The position numbers and the translations under genes were made by a program. Under the pieces are notes generated by a model, which saw only the letters and a program-made list of their open reading frames with translations, did not search any database and was not told where the DNA came from. Below, piece after piece: positions 13,722 to 25,769 of a stretch of 64,000 nucleotides of DNA (the first letter of the stretch is position 1; every line of letters starts with the position of its first letter). The stretch comes from Sphagnum magellanicum. Its lineage: Eukaryota > Streptophyta > Sphagnopsida > Sphagnales > Sphagnaceae. The DNA lies in the NCBI GenBank assembly GCA_021904315.1, contig CM038912.1:16641061-16705060 (forward strand), given 5' to 3'.

Positions 13722-14706
13722 TCTGAAAGCTGTCAATTGGCGGTGAAACATTAAGCCTCTTTAGAAGTGTTTGCTAGAACTCTCTTCTTGCATACCAATT
13801 TGACCACTTCTTCACCACCACCTCCTACACTGAATGCATCAGAGCACCAGTACACATTCTCCCCTGTTACACATTCTAAAATCCTGGATGCACCAATGTT
13901 TCAGAGATCTTCCAAAAGTATACAAGATCTATCGCTGAAACCTTAACGTATGCAAAGATTAGAACTCAACATCGACCACAGATTGAACGGAAGAAAAACG
14001 ATGTAACGCACAACAGGCCTACGATTGATTCCAGAAAGGTTTGCTTGCTTGCGTACATATTCTGGAGCTCACTACCTACAAAATCTCAAGGTCTCGTCAA
14101 ACAGAGCAAGCGCAAGAGCATCTATCCATTTCAACAGGAGGAGGATGTGAATAGCAAAAGTAGCAGACAGTTTCATCGAACGATATCGTTGTTCAAACCT
14201 GCTCTAACGCACCTATGAGACGAAAAACACTTCAACTGATAAAAGCTATGGCAGAGTCTGGCGAATAGCCAGCGCTCCAAAGTCACCGCAGCCATCCAGA
14301 TATTTAAAAACAACAACGACAATAGAACCTTCCTCGCGAAAAGCAACTTAGGCAGTCAATCGATCAACCTTCCATTGAAGAGGAAAAAAAAACAAAACCA
14401 AAAAAGAAGAAGAAAAATAAATCTCGAGGAAAAAAAGAAGAAACAAAACAAAACACACACACACACACACACACAAATTCCTCTCCTCGAAAGTAAGCAG
14501 GCCGCAAAATATCCGCAACAACGACAGAGAAAGCAAAAAGCTTAAAGAAGACGAAAAACAAGTTTCAAGCAGATAACTCTGCACACACTCACACACAAAC
14601 ACACACCGCATTAAGATCCTATCAAGCACTTCTCAACAGAAAAAGAGACCCAGATTATCTACAAACAAAATCCGGTGCCGCTCTTGCATTCATTACTTCT
14701 TCTTAC
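13722..14706 (-). other. probable leader (5' UTR) intron of GBSSI
   Basis: On the minus strand a GC-richer block ends in CTG followed by the donor GTAAGAAG at 14706. A pyrimidine-containing acceptor TTTCAG lies at about 13723, 70 bases upstream of the ATG at 13652. This would give an untranslated first exon reaching to about 14.8 kb and an intron of about 985 bases. Known: cereal waxy genes have a leader intron of about this size. The splice sites are inferred and transcript data are lacking. The intron contains the (CA)n repeat at 14454-14477. Confidence 0.5.
14454..14477. repeat. (CA)12 microsatellite
   Basis: About 12 uninterrupted CA units in the putative GBSSI leader intron, beside purine-rich low-complexity sequence (14380-14450). 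It reads as (TG)n in the transcribed orientation. Confidence 0.9.
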
Positions 14707-14850
14707 CAGTGCAGGTCGCCCGTGGTTGTCGTTCGCGTCCTCCTCCTCTGCTGCTTCTCCGTCGCGAATCGCAATTCAATGAAATGGAATGCGCTTGGGA
14801 GAGCGAGCGATAGACGACGACGCCCGACTGTGTTCGTGTAAGTACATACT
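14707..14850 (-). promoter_or_regulatory. putative GBSSI untranslated first exon and core promoter region
   Basis: This is a relatively GC-rich block just upstream of the inferred donor at 14706. It has CGCTCGCTCTCCC-like sequence on the minus strand, unlike the AT-rich surroundings. The start site and TATA box are not clear. I infer that transcription begins about here, only some 100-200 bases from transposon-like sequence at 14870-15130. Confidence 0.3.
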
Positions 14851-14869
14851 TTTGCGTGTTTTTTAACTG

Positions 14870-15130
14870 GTGAGATTTCGCCAAAAGGAAAAAATTAAAA
14901 ATTCCAAAAAGAAGTTATTCTGAACTTTTTCAGTCGCCAGAAGTGAAGGAAAAAAGAAGAGTAAAAATTTTCAGAACTCACACACTTGGTTTTCATTGTG
15001 TAGCCAAAAATATAGAAGAATGATTAAATATTTTTTTACTTTAGTTTTGACTCATAGCCATATTTGGCTAAATCTTCTTAGTGATGATAGCCACTCTGGC
15101 TACAAACAAAATTTCCTAAGAAAAACACTG
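14870..15130. mobile_element. fragment of CAGTG-ended foldback element family (right half)
   Basis: From about 14999 to 15130 the sequence matches the right part of the copy at 46683-47306: TAGCCAAAAATATA, then TTTGGCTAAATCTTCTTA, then GATGAT..CCACT, ending in AAAAACACTG. A TTTCGCCAAAAGG motif at about 14876 also recurs in that copy. The left end is not clear. It lies just upstream of the likely GBSSI start. Confidence 0.55.
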
Positions 15131-15820
15131 GTTCAAGGAAGCTACTTTTTTGTTGGAATAAGTTTTTTATTTTTTATTCTATTTTTTACTACTTTCAATC
15201 AAATGTTTATAGAGGTTGCATCAGGGTTTTTTTTAATTTCAATTTTGTCAAGTAGGTGGACAAATCCACAAGAGAAATGAGCCAAATTTGGCTAAAGGCT
15301 AGACAGTAAAGTCAGAATCCTGGCTAGTTCTGGCGACCAATAGGAACTCACTCATTGTGTAAATATGGCGAAATGTGACCTTTTTTCCCTCAAAATATGG
15401 CGAATTTTGCAGAATTCCAAAAAAAAGCTCGTGTACAATCCGCGCCCAGTTTTTTTCTTTTTGGTTTTTTGTGGTCGCTGAAACCAGTGGTTTTCTTTTT
15501 TTTGGTCGACTGCAGCCACTAAAAGAAACAAAACAGGAATATTTTGGGCGCAGATGTTTGATTTTTTTTATTACAAAAATAACAAGCAGACAAGAGTTTT
15601 GTTTTTTCGTTTTTGGAGATGGGGTGTGGCGTTATGTGGCTGGTGACGACCCCACTTTTGCTACTTTTGGACAAATAAATATTAAATCTACCTTGAGATG
15701 CTTATGGCCTCCTCTTACAAAATTGAAAAGAAAAAACAACGATAGGTAGGTAGTGATGTTAAGAAAGTGAACCTTTTATAAACTTGATGTATCTATGTAT
15801 GTATCATGATATCATGGACT
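15131..15820. other. AT-rich spacer, no gene recognised
   Basis: AT- and homopolymer-rich sequence. A second block with GAGCCAAATTTGGCTAAAGG (about 15277) and TGGCGACCAATAGG (about 15335) recalls the foldback family but has no definable ends. Confidence 0.4.
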
Positions 15821-16400
15821 ATCCAAAGCCTCATCCATAATATCATACATCATTCAAACTAGCATCCATGATATCATGGATCAATCCAAAGCCTCATCCA
15901 TAATATCATACATCATTCAAACTAGCATCCATGATATCAGGGATCAATCCAAAGCCTCATCCATAATATCATACATGATTCAAACTAGCATCCATGATAT
16001 CAGGGATCAATCCAAAGCCTCATCCATAATATCATACATGATTCAAACTAGCATCCATGATATCAGGGATCAATCCAAAGCCTCATCCATAATTTCATAC
16101 ATCATTCAAACTAGCATCCATGATATCAGGGATCAATCCAAAGCCTCATCCATAATATCATACATCATCTAAACTAGCACCCATAATATCATGGATCAAT
16201 CCAAACCCTTGTCCATAATGTCATACATCATCCAAAATAGCACCCATGATATCATGGATCTATCCAAACCCTCGTCCATAGTGTCATACATCATCCAATG
16301 AACTAGAATCCATGATATCATGGTTCAATCATCCAATACACCATCCAAACTATCATCCATGATATCATGGAGCAATCCAAAGCCTTGTCCAGAATGCTCT
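15821..16400. repeat. 63-bp minisatellite with embedded palindrome
   Basis: Units start with ATCCAAAGCC at 15821, 15884, 15947, 16010, 16073, 16136, 16199 and 16262. Two degenerate copies follow, to about 16400. The period is exactly 63 bases through the first eight units. Each unit carries ATGATATCAT, a perfect 10-base palindrome, or a variant ending in CAGG. Because 63 is a multiple of three, an open frame crosses the middle units as a 21-residue repeat (DQSKASSIISY...). I take this as a by-product of the period. Central units are nearly identical and outer ones diverge. Confidence 0.92.
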
Positions 16401-18765
16401 TAGTTAAATTTTTTGGTCATGCCCCATAGTAGTGGAGGTGCCCAATATTTGTTTATGCCCCAATTTTTAGATTTATTAAAAAGTGGCAAATTTTTGCTGA
16501 AAAATATAATTTACACTGACATGAAAAAAGCTTTTCCAACTTTTTCTCAAAGCAAGTGTTGCAAAATAGCAAAAAATTGCCACAAAATTTCTTTTTTCTG
16601 CTTTGATTCTTTCATTCATTCATGGGCTGCTACATTTTTGTTTCCATATTGATTTTAGTGTATTCTTTGAATTTATTGAGAGTCTATGGTTTCAAGCCAT
16701 TCACCACATAAATCTTGTCATCATGTATTTATGTCTATGCCATATGCTAATATGGAGGTTTATAATCATTTTTATAAATAATTTTATGACCATTGTTCTT
16801 ACCTCTTTCTAATACAATTGAAGCTAAATGATCATAAAATTAAAATTTAAAATTTGATTTAAAGATTAGAGTACATTCCACAAATGCAGATCTTTTTTTT
16901 CCCGGGGGCTTTGGGGTTCTAGTATGACAAAAAGGTTTTTCACATGTAAGTGATGTTTCATTGTTATATTATCTACATTTTCATTCATGGTTTTTGTGAT
17001 ATTTCAACTACTTGGTTAGTGGACTTTTTGGATCCATCTTCTCGAACCTTGATTTCATCCATTGTTTTTTTAAGAAATTTGCCTTCGTGCATCATATCTT
17101 CCTCTTCCCTAGATTTCCTCAGAATTTCAATATTTCACAACCTCCATTTCATTCATTAACTTTTTCAAACTCAACAATTACAAGCCAAGTGGTGTATGAG
17201 GTGTTCCATTGTGCAAGGGTTTTCATGAACTTCAATATAGGAAGATCACAATTCACAAGAAGGGGAGGGTTCTTAGTTGTTATGCCTAAGTGGACATCAA
17301 AACCCTCCCACTCTTAACAAGTAGGCCTAATTTAATCCTCCTCCTTTCTAGGAGGGATTTTCATGAATACAAGGTGCCTTCCAAATCCACTATGAAATCT
17401 ATCTAAGTGCTTCATGAGGATGTGGAAAGATGATATACATGGATGGCAGATGAATGTGACATGGATGAAAAATGTCTCCAACTCACAGACATTTTTATTG
17501 GCCTTCCTGTAATCACTTTTTCATTTTAGTGTTATTTTTCAACATTCTTACATCCATTTAATAAAAATAATCATTATGCAAAATAGTCAGCCATAAAAAT
17601 ACACAAGTTTTCACTTGAGGTATCAAAATAATTTAATAACCGACTTTTTTCAAGCTTATTTTTTTGAACCCTTTTACCTTATGCATTGACATGACCATGA
17701 AAGATTTGACATTAATAATGATGAATTATTAAGAACCATATTAGAAATTAAAAAAGAAGAAGAAGTGGGGGGGGGAATTTTGTTTGGTTTGGAACTTTGC
17801 CCAAAAGGCAAGGGCATTACACTCGTACAACAAAAAATAATTCCAACAAGTTAATCAAACATAACACAATTAGATAATCTTAACATGTTCACCATTACAA
17901 AAGCATAAATACAATTGAAGTGCACAAATTGAGATCCATTTTGTACCAATGCCTTGCCTTATGGTTTTTATTTAATATCTTCCTTTCAAGTTTTGCAAAT
18001 AATATAAGGAAAATTGTAGGGACCAAAATGTGACACATGTAGCTCTTTAATTTGATCAAAAACTAGTTGTGCCTAAAAGAATTCAAAGATTTAAAAGACT
18101 TCAAAGAAAAATAAAATCGACCAATATTTTTCATAATTAAAAAAAAAAGAAGTACAATGTGAATATAAGTACACAAGTAAACAAAAAACTTGCAGTTTGT
18201 AAATACGCAATCTCATTAGTAGTTCTTAGTGACCCAAACACCACAACGTTCTTTTATCCAGCCTCTTGTGGATGCAATCCATGGGATCCCCAACATGAGT
18301 CGTCTATGTATGAAGGAATGTAGTTTTGTTTGTAAAGGTGAGATCGCCCCATATCATTGTGCCTTTGCTTGCATTCTTTGTATTGATGGAAAGCCTTTGA
18401 TGAGTAGGCATGCATCAAGTTGGTTTCATAATGTTTTGACCTATGGTGGAGAAATAGCTAAATATTCAAAAAACAAATCTCTGAAAATTCTTTTAAATAA
18501 TTTTTTTTTAAAAAGCTGTAAGAAAATTTTGGTGCTTTCTTGGTGTTGTTGAAAAGTTCTCAATATATCTCCAAAAAAATCAACTTATGTATCTTTCGTA
18601 CAATTTGGTTGGATTGGCTGGCCCTTACCAACAAACCGACCAATTGTTATACTTAGTCATGAATTTCATGAGGATGTCAGATGTGTGTGTGTTTTCAATT
18701 CTCTTGGAAGCTTTTGGACCTCAATTCGGGGCCCACTGTATAGCCTTTAAAAGTTTGAATTTAGT

Positions 18766-18804
<39 letters not shown>

Positions 18805-21800
18805 GAGATTGGAATAAAATTTGCAGCCACTAGACCACAAACCTCGCCTCACTATTGTTCACAAGTGGCCTTATAAAAAATGCCCAAAAGTGCTTACACT
18901 TTGTACATCCCTTTGGGCACCATTCATTCTCATTTCAACAAATTTTGGAAAAATGGAATAGAATATGTAGCCCTTGAAATAGTTAGAGTTCCCATAAATG
19001 AGAAAAAAAAATAGTAATATTATTTTGAAATGTATCTTAGAACCTAACCCTAGATAGCCCCCCACCACCCCCCCCCAAATAAAATAAAAATAAAAATAAA
19101 ACCCTAATTACAAGGTTGCTAACAAACCGAACCAAGAAAGCAAGAAAATTAATTTTACATTTCATTTGTTTTGTTCTTTTAAAGTTGCATCTTTTTTTTC
19201 TTTTCCTCCAGCCTTGGTAAGAAAGGGGGGTCTGTTTTTATATTTTTGGGTAGTTCCCAATAGGTAGTACTTTTGTTACTTAATACTAAATTTTCTATAA
19301 GTGTTATGGGGTGAGGAGTTGGGCCATTTCTAACTTTTCTAGCCATTAAATAACTTCAACATAGGAAAAAAGCTGTGAAAATTCTTGCACAACATTTGGG
19401 ATGGCAACATATGTATCGTTTAGAATGCATATAAAAAAATTAAAAATAGATATTAAAAATGAAAAATAATTTTGATTTGGGCCAAATTTAACATAAATAT
19501 ATTTCAAATGAAAGAATTTTATTGTTAGGACATTGAGTATGTAAATTCACATTGCCATATGCAAGAGAGGGAGATCCAAATGTCATAGACATTGCTATGG
19601 ATGTTACAATTTTAAAGAATTTAGCTTCAGGTTGCGTTTTCTAATAACAAACTGAGCATTTTGACATTTCTTTTTGTCTCATTTTTTTTCTTTCACTTGT
19701 GTACAAGAGTTTTGAATGCTTTTACAGCTACTTTAATAGTTACCATACTTGAATAGCAAATCCGTGAGGTCTCTACTAAATAGTTATTTAATTTTGAAGA
19801 TTCCATTCCAACAAGTAGAATATTCTAGAACATTTCAAAAGATGCTTCATTTTCCTTCCCCAAAAAAAAAAAAAAAAAATTCTTCGAAATTTTTTTTTCT
19901 TGAAAATTTTAATATGTCTAAAAATAATATAATTTTTTTTTGTTGAACTTGCTATTCATTTAGGGGTAATTGGGGTCACAATTGGAAGGCTATGGATGGT
20001 TTGCCCCTGGACCATTAATTGTTGTAACCCTAGTGAATTGAGGAATATCATTGACCCAGGAAAGATAGACACCCTCTTTGAACCTCCAATGGCTGAATCC
20101 TGACAAACTCACAAATGCTCTCCTCTACAACTTGCTTTGGAATATTTGGTGGGAGCTCTTGGTGCTTTGGGAAGGAGGTGGTGGTGGTGGGTGGTGATGG
20201 TACCCACTAGCCACACACACTGTCTCTCTCTCTCTCTCACAACTTGGCTTTGGAATATTTTGATCCAACCAATTAGCCTTGTGTGTGTATTCTTTTTGAA
20301 CTTTCAGTAGTGACCTCACAAACCTTGTGTAAGTGGGCTATTCCCTCTACCCCCCCCCCCCCAAACTTCCCCTACCCTAATGGAAATATGAAAATCTGTA
20401 CCCATGCTAAAAGCATGGGATCTGTTTCTTTGCTGCACTCCCTCTTACACTCACTCAAGGACCCCTTGTCAAATGATGGCATGAAAACTTATGGACATGA
20501 TAGAGTTACAGACCATTTTTTTTTTTCAAACCCTCTCTCTCTGCATAGAGTCAAGGGTTTACAGTTCCACCCATGAGAAATTTCGAAGAACTAATTAATA
20601 TATGGGAGATTTTGCATAAGGTTTTTGTCCCTAAACAAATGATTATGCATAATTCATCATATGGTCATCCTTGGACAATTTCAAAGATAAAATTCTTAAA
20701 ATATTTATCCAATTTTCAAGCTTAATTACTTTTTTTTCCCCTAATGAATACTTTCTTTCTTATTAGGTTTCCTAAAACCTATCTCATTCCATTCCTAATA
20801 ACTATCTTCTATCCTTATAGCTAAATTGCTTCTTTTTTTTATAACTATTTTTTTGTCATTATAATTACGACATTGTTTTTCCCTACCCATTGACCTGGAT
20901 ATGTAAAGACTAATTATTATGTGTCTTTTCATGTCCATGATATTTTATATTGATTTAAATTAAATTTGATATTGACATAACTAATGATTAAAATCATATG
21001 ACAACATAAGAAGAGAAAAAAAAAGGATCATCATTAATATAATAAAGAGGTTGGTGAGCAAATATTTAAAAACTCCAAGGAGATCGAATCCTCATACATT
21101 ATTCCTCTGCTTTTGAAACTCAAAGAATATTTGTAACCTTTCACCTAGTGCTTTCAAAGTTGCAAAAATTGCTCAATTTGGTAAAGGAATTGGGAAGATA
21201 TGGGGTGTATGGGTAAGAGGGTTCAATGTTTGGTGATGAGCGAATAAGTTGCATTTTTGCTTTTGGAATAGAAAGAAGTTTTGTAAAGCCCTAGTTGACA
21301 CAGCCATTAAGATTTCAATTATCTCAAATAAGAGTAAAAATGAGTGAGATATGAGGCTCAAACTAGAGAGAGGTCTAGAGCTAATTTTTTCAAAAATTTG
21401 AAGCGAACTATCATTCATCCTCTTCCTATGTTTTCTGTGTTGCTTCTATAATTCTGACGCTCAAAGAACATTTGTAACATGAGCATGTAACATAAGTATG
21501 CGTGTCCAATGACACCAAAATTGTTCAATTTAGTTCAGGAATGAGAATTGTTTGAAAAAATGTTCAATGATAATAAGTATGTGTTTGATGATGGACGATT
21601 CTATCTTAGGGCACAGCAGCATGGAGTCTGAGTGTTTTAGTGTACTAATATAATATATAAAGGGTGTTGAATAGGCTTGTGTGTACATGCGAAAGAAAAT
21701 GTTATGACCAATGAAATTGCTGGATTTGGTGATCTGAATTTTTTGCCTTTGGTTCTCTTGAATGAACTAACAATTAAATTTGCTGAATTCAAAGCAAAGC

Positions 21801-21985
21801 CAACATCTCTCAACCCCAAGATAAAACCAAATGAAACTCCTAAGAATGAATGTCAAGAGGCTGCCTCTTGTGAGGGTAGCCACCTAGATGAGTGTTGGAG
21901 ATGGGAGGGAGGTCACTCCTCTTCATTGGAGCTGATCCTGTTGCCTAGCAGTAGGTGCAGCAAAGAGGCGACATGCTTCCCAGGG
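16401..21985. other. gene-poor AT-rich region with low-complexity tracts
   Basis: No coding region or recognisable transposon is supported. It contains a 33-base poly-C run (18767-18799), shorter C runs (about 19063 and 20351), a CT run (about 20221-20238), and A/T homopolymers. Short open frames in this span carry no known motif. Confidence 0.5.
18767..18799. repeat. poly-C tract, 33 bases
   Basis: An uninterrupted run of C followed by GGTGAGAG. It is unusual in such AT-rich surroundings, and assembly length is often unreliable for such tracts. Confidence 0.85.
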
Positions 21986-21989
21986 CACC

Positions 21990-24290
21990 CCATTTCCAAC
22001 CCCTGATTTCAAACCATGCTCTTCTTGGTGCAATCTGCTGTCTTGAATGTAAGATGATCGAGAGATAACTCCCAGAAATATGTTGCCATTTTCATGATAC
22101 TGGAAATGGGGGAGTGCCAAGTAGTGAGGAGGATGAGGGAAGGGCAAGATAGTCAATTAGGAATCAGGGGCTAAGACAGGTTCTAGCCAGTGGCAGGTGC
22201 GGCCTGCAATGCTGCTGTCCATCTAATTCATGCCATTGTCCCAACCATCATGCATTGAGAAAACCAGGACAGTCAAGTCAATATGTGTTCAACAATCTTG
22301 CAACTACAAAAAACTCCCAGTTCCAGAAGAAGTGCTTCCACATTGCCATTATTCTTGCTTTTAACAACCATTTTCATGACAACCGTAGAGCCAATTGCCA
22401 AACCACACAGTAACAGTCTCAACAGGCCAATTTTCAGGGTCTAGTAGCAATTCTGGTGAGATTGAAAGGAAGTTATACCTGACAGCAGGGAATACTTCCC
22501 CCACAGACCGCATATTGCAGTGGAGAGCTACTGCCCCTGAAAGTGCTCCCACAACATAGCAGTATGAAGTATCCATAACATGGAACACTTCCTGCATCAA
22601 TGTTACATATCCTGACAATGCTAACAAGTCTATATGCTTTGTATACCAGAAGAAAACCATGGAGCCAGTAAACATCACCAGTTTAAAATAATTCATATGA
22701 ATTTACATTCTCCTCCCTCACAATTGAAAAATACTGCAAAAAGATTTCATGCTAGATCTTCCAACAGTGTCTCTAATCTGTACTTAAACAAAAAGTTATC
22801 TTTATGAATGTCCATAGTCATGCCATCTTGAATGGTGACGGCAGAGATATTGCCTGATAAATCCAGAAGCAACTGGACACAACTAGTGTAGCAGTTAAGT
22901 GCAGCCATATGAAGTGCTGTGAAGCCACCATTAGCAGGCTTGTTCACAATCCTGGCTAGGGAACTGCAACAGAGCCCACAATTAAGTGAGGAAGGGAGGG
23001 ATGATGGAGTGCAGAAAAAGAAAGAATATGCAAAATATTAAAGCACAGCTATTGCACCTGAGCTCTGATTTATCACAAAAGTCCTTCTCATGATGAAATG
23101 GCTTACAAATGTGCACTCCTGGTGAGAGGATAGTGCGCAACAGATTGTGCATCGATTGAATAATCCTCTATCTTTCTTAGCACTCTGCTTGCTCCCTTGA
23201 CTTCCTAATGACACCTGATTGCTCTAGGTTCCAGTTAGAAGATATTCTTCATCAGAAACTCTGAGCATATTGGTGACAGACTATTGATGCAAGTAGCTCT
23301 TCATAGATGGTGTCTCATCTTTGTTTGTTGGTTGCTAAGTGTTCCACAAGTAGGGAACACTAGGAACATAGTCAGCAACAATTAGGCATATGCAGTGAGC
23401 ATGCCCACTCACTGCAGCAAAATGAAGAGCAGTGCAGCCATTGAGAGAGTCTGCCCTATTGATCTGCAGAAGCCATCAACAATGGATTAACTCAGTATCA
23501 GTACCATTTGCTACATTACAGCCTAAAACTAGCAGACCATATTTCTGAGTGTACAGCTATGGACCCTCAGTGTGTGATGCAAATAGCTGTGATGAAAACC
23601 ATTAGCCAAACACCTGCTGGGATGTAGGAATGGCATGATGCAGAAACAGTGCACCTAGATTCCATTGGGATAACTTTGAATAAGTTATGGCTGGAATGAT
23701 GTGAGCAATATCTGCATTGGAAACTAATGTCAGAAACTCTAGGGGATCTTTCAACACAGTTGCTGCTGGACTGGATGCCCATAGCAGTAACTGACCACAG
23801 CCAAGCGGAATCCCAGATGGTTTTCAAACCTTAGTTACCACTCATAACTAGGCTGCAGTAGTATGCCCATAGATTATTTCTTAGATATGGAAAGAGTGCA
23901 CAAATCAAAGGCCACTGCTCATAACAAGCTCACACTGAATAAACAATATGTGCAGGAATCAACCCTTAACCAGAAGGAACCATGTGCTGATTGATGGAAA
24001 AAAAGCATGGCTCAACTTGTGTTATATGATGAGGGATGGGCTGCAACTTCTTTCATGCAAGATGTAAGCATCCAAGAACACATCAATCTCAGTCACAATA
24101 CCTCCAAACTTCTTGTACAAAAAACTGCCTTGCTATTTGCACCAAATCAAAATGATCTGCATGCTATTGTATTCAGCATTGCTTATGAATGCCTTGTACA
24201 GCAGCAAAGTCTGCACCAACTCCCAGTGTCCATAATGACATGCCTGCGTCAATGCAGTCTGCAGTTGTCCCCCATACACATAATCGGTGG
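21990..24290 (-). pseudogene. degenerate XB3/XBAT-like ankyrin-RING E3 ubiquitin ligase
   Basis: Seen on the minus strand, in the order found in the XB3/XBAT family: [20 protein letters not shown] (about 24275-24210), then an exon after a good CAG acceptor at about 23465 reading [18 protein letters not shown] and [14 protein letters not shown], then another after TTGCAG at about 22968 with [19 protein letters not shown] and VQLLLDL, then a weaker block with SGAVALH and NWPVETVTVWFGNWL (about 22550-22390), and traces of LPFPHPPHYLALP near 22110. Known: XB3 proteins have an ankyrin N-terminal half and a C-terminal RING, and act as membrane-associated E3 ligases. Defects: a stop straight after VPYLWN, where a donor would be expected, frame shifts in the C-terminal part, no intact RING cysteines, and no recognisable N-terminus. 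I infer a pseudogene. A divergent expressed gene is less likely. Confidence 0.75.
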
Positions 24291-24299
24291 GAGTAGTCA

Positions 24300-25439
24300 A
24301 AGAACAAGACAGAACAAAAATGCTAAAAGTAAAAACAATGAGATTGTACACAAAAGCTCTACAAAAACACTTTGAATGACCACATCATTTTAACAAACAC
24401 ATCATAGTATTTAACTTGTTGTTTGGCTTCATTTTGGATTGAAGCTACAAGCACTTGCAAGGCAACCATGAGTCCCAAACCTTTTTAGTCTATTAGTGTG
24501 ATGTTAACAATTGCACATGTCACAAGAGCCACCCATATTTTAGAAAATGATCAAGGTTCAAGTGGTATTGTAGTTTGTCATGTATGTTAATAATATGGAC
24601 ATTTTCGACTACTATGACAAAACCTAACATTCATGATTATGTACATATGATTGTGTTTGTAATTGTATGTGACATACATGACTATGGTTACTTAGTCCAT
24701 CAAGATATGTCATACTACTTCATGTTTGATGCGGTGATGATGTGGCTAGATTGCAAACAACCAAAATTTGAAAAAGAGATCTAGATAATAATAATCAAAA
24801 AATATATTGAAAATATGTTTTAGTAATCTTACCAAGTTGACGTAATCTGAATGCTTGGTCAAAGCAATGTGTTTTGATTGACTATGTAATCATAAAGGTC
24901 ACAAATATATGATGTCACAAGAGGGGATTGAACCCTCGATTCTGCACCAATTGTGGCATCAAGTCCACAATCACAAACTAAGTCTTTCACCATTCAATGA
25001 CAACTTCATCTTTATCACAATCGATGTTCATTGCATGAATTACTGATTTTTTTGGGGGAGTTTTTTTTTGACAAGATATTGGGATTGTTTTTGGAGAAAT
25101 GTATTTTTTGGCGCAAATTTGACTAAATTTCCTTTTTCTATGGGAAAAATCCAACAATTTTTTGATATCAATTTAAAAAAAAAAAAACCCCATAGCATGA
25201 GCATAAGCAATGAACGTGCCTATTTAAAATTCAAACACTAATATATAACCCATGAAATTATAAAGAAATTACAAAATAATGTCACAAGTCTAGTTTCATA
25301 ATTTCATAGTTATAATTAGGTGATTACAATATGCACATGTAATCAATATTTATTTCAAAAATAAAAATAAGAATAATTTACAAAACGATTTGGGCCATAA
25401 ATTCAAATATGTTTCCTTTATTTTCAAACATAAAGGCAA
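24300..25439. other. AT-rich spacer between ankyrin relic and pogo element
   Basis: No gene seen. It holds a possible tRNA-derived SINE head (24918-24995). The rest is AT-rich and unassigned. Confidence 0.5.
24918..24995 (-). mobile_element. possible tRNA-derived SINE head (Pol III boxes)
   Basis: On the minus strand GGTTCAATCCC (24934-24924) fits the Pol III B box exactly and sits in a GAGGG/CCCTC stem like a tRNA T arm. TGGTGAAAGAC (24992-24982) is a weak A-box match about 50 bases upstream. No body, tail or target duplication was identified, and no intact tRNA cloverleaf is apparent. Confidence 0.35.
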
Positions 25440-25441
25440 TA

Positions 25442-25605
25442 CAGTAAAACCTATCTAAAGTGATACTGTCTAAAGTGATATCCTGTCTAAAGTGATAAAC
25501 ACGACTCGGTCCCAACTCGGGCCCCATACAAAATGTGATAAACCTCCGTAAAGTGATACTTGATAATTTTTATTGGTCCCACTCCTTATCTAAAGTGATA
25601 TTCAG
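25442..25605. repeat. left TIR and subterminal CTAAAGTGATA repeats of pogo element
   Basis: Five spaced copies of (C)TAAAGTGATA occur in the first 165 bases, at about 25456, 25472, 25490, 25547 and 25589. The same motif lies at the other end. Such repeats are candidate transposase-binding sites. Function is inferred. Confidence 0.8.
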
Positions 25606-25731
25606 CACATTTCAAAAAATAAAAGACAAAAACAACTACAAAACAAGCTAGATACGTTTGATGAACCTATGTTCAATGTTCTTCTAAACCATTCGGTTGA
25701 TACGGATCATACTCACCTTATCCTTCAATTT

Positions 25732-25764
25732 CTAGATGGAATTCACACAATATTCGTCCGCATC
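25732..25764 (-). pseudogene. C-terminal tail of the pogo transposase, cut off by the LTR insertion
   Basis: If the LTR element and one CTGTT duplication are ignored, the transposase frame continues from the glutamine run at 33002 into DADEYCVNSI and a TAG stop (25732-25734). The retrotransposon therefore landed about ten codons before the transposase stop. Confidence 0.75.
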
Positions 25765-25769
25765 CTGTT

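Noticed and set aside
15876..16172. Open frame of about 98 codons with a 21-residue repeat
   Set aside because: It follows from a 63-bp non-coding minisatellite. Period divisible by three keeps the frame open, and no start context or domain is present.
15800..16400. CRISPR-like array
   Set aside because: There are no unique spacers between repeats. It is a head-to-tail minisatellite in a plant nuclear context.
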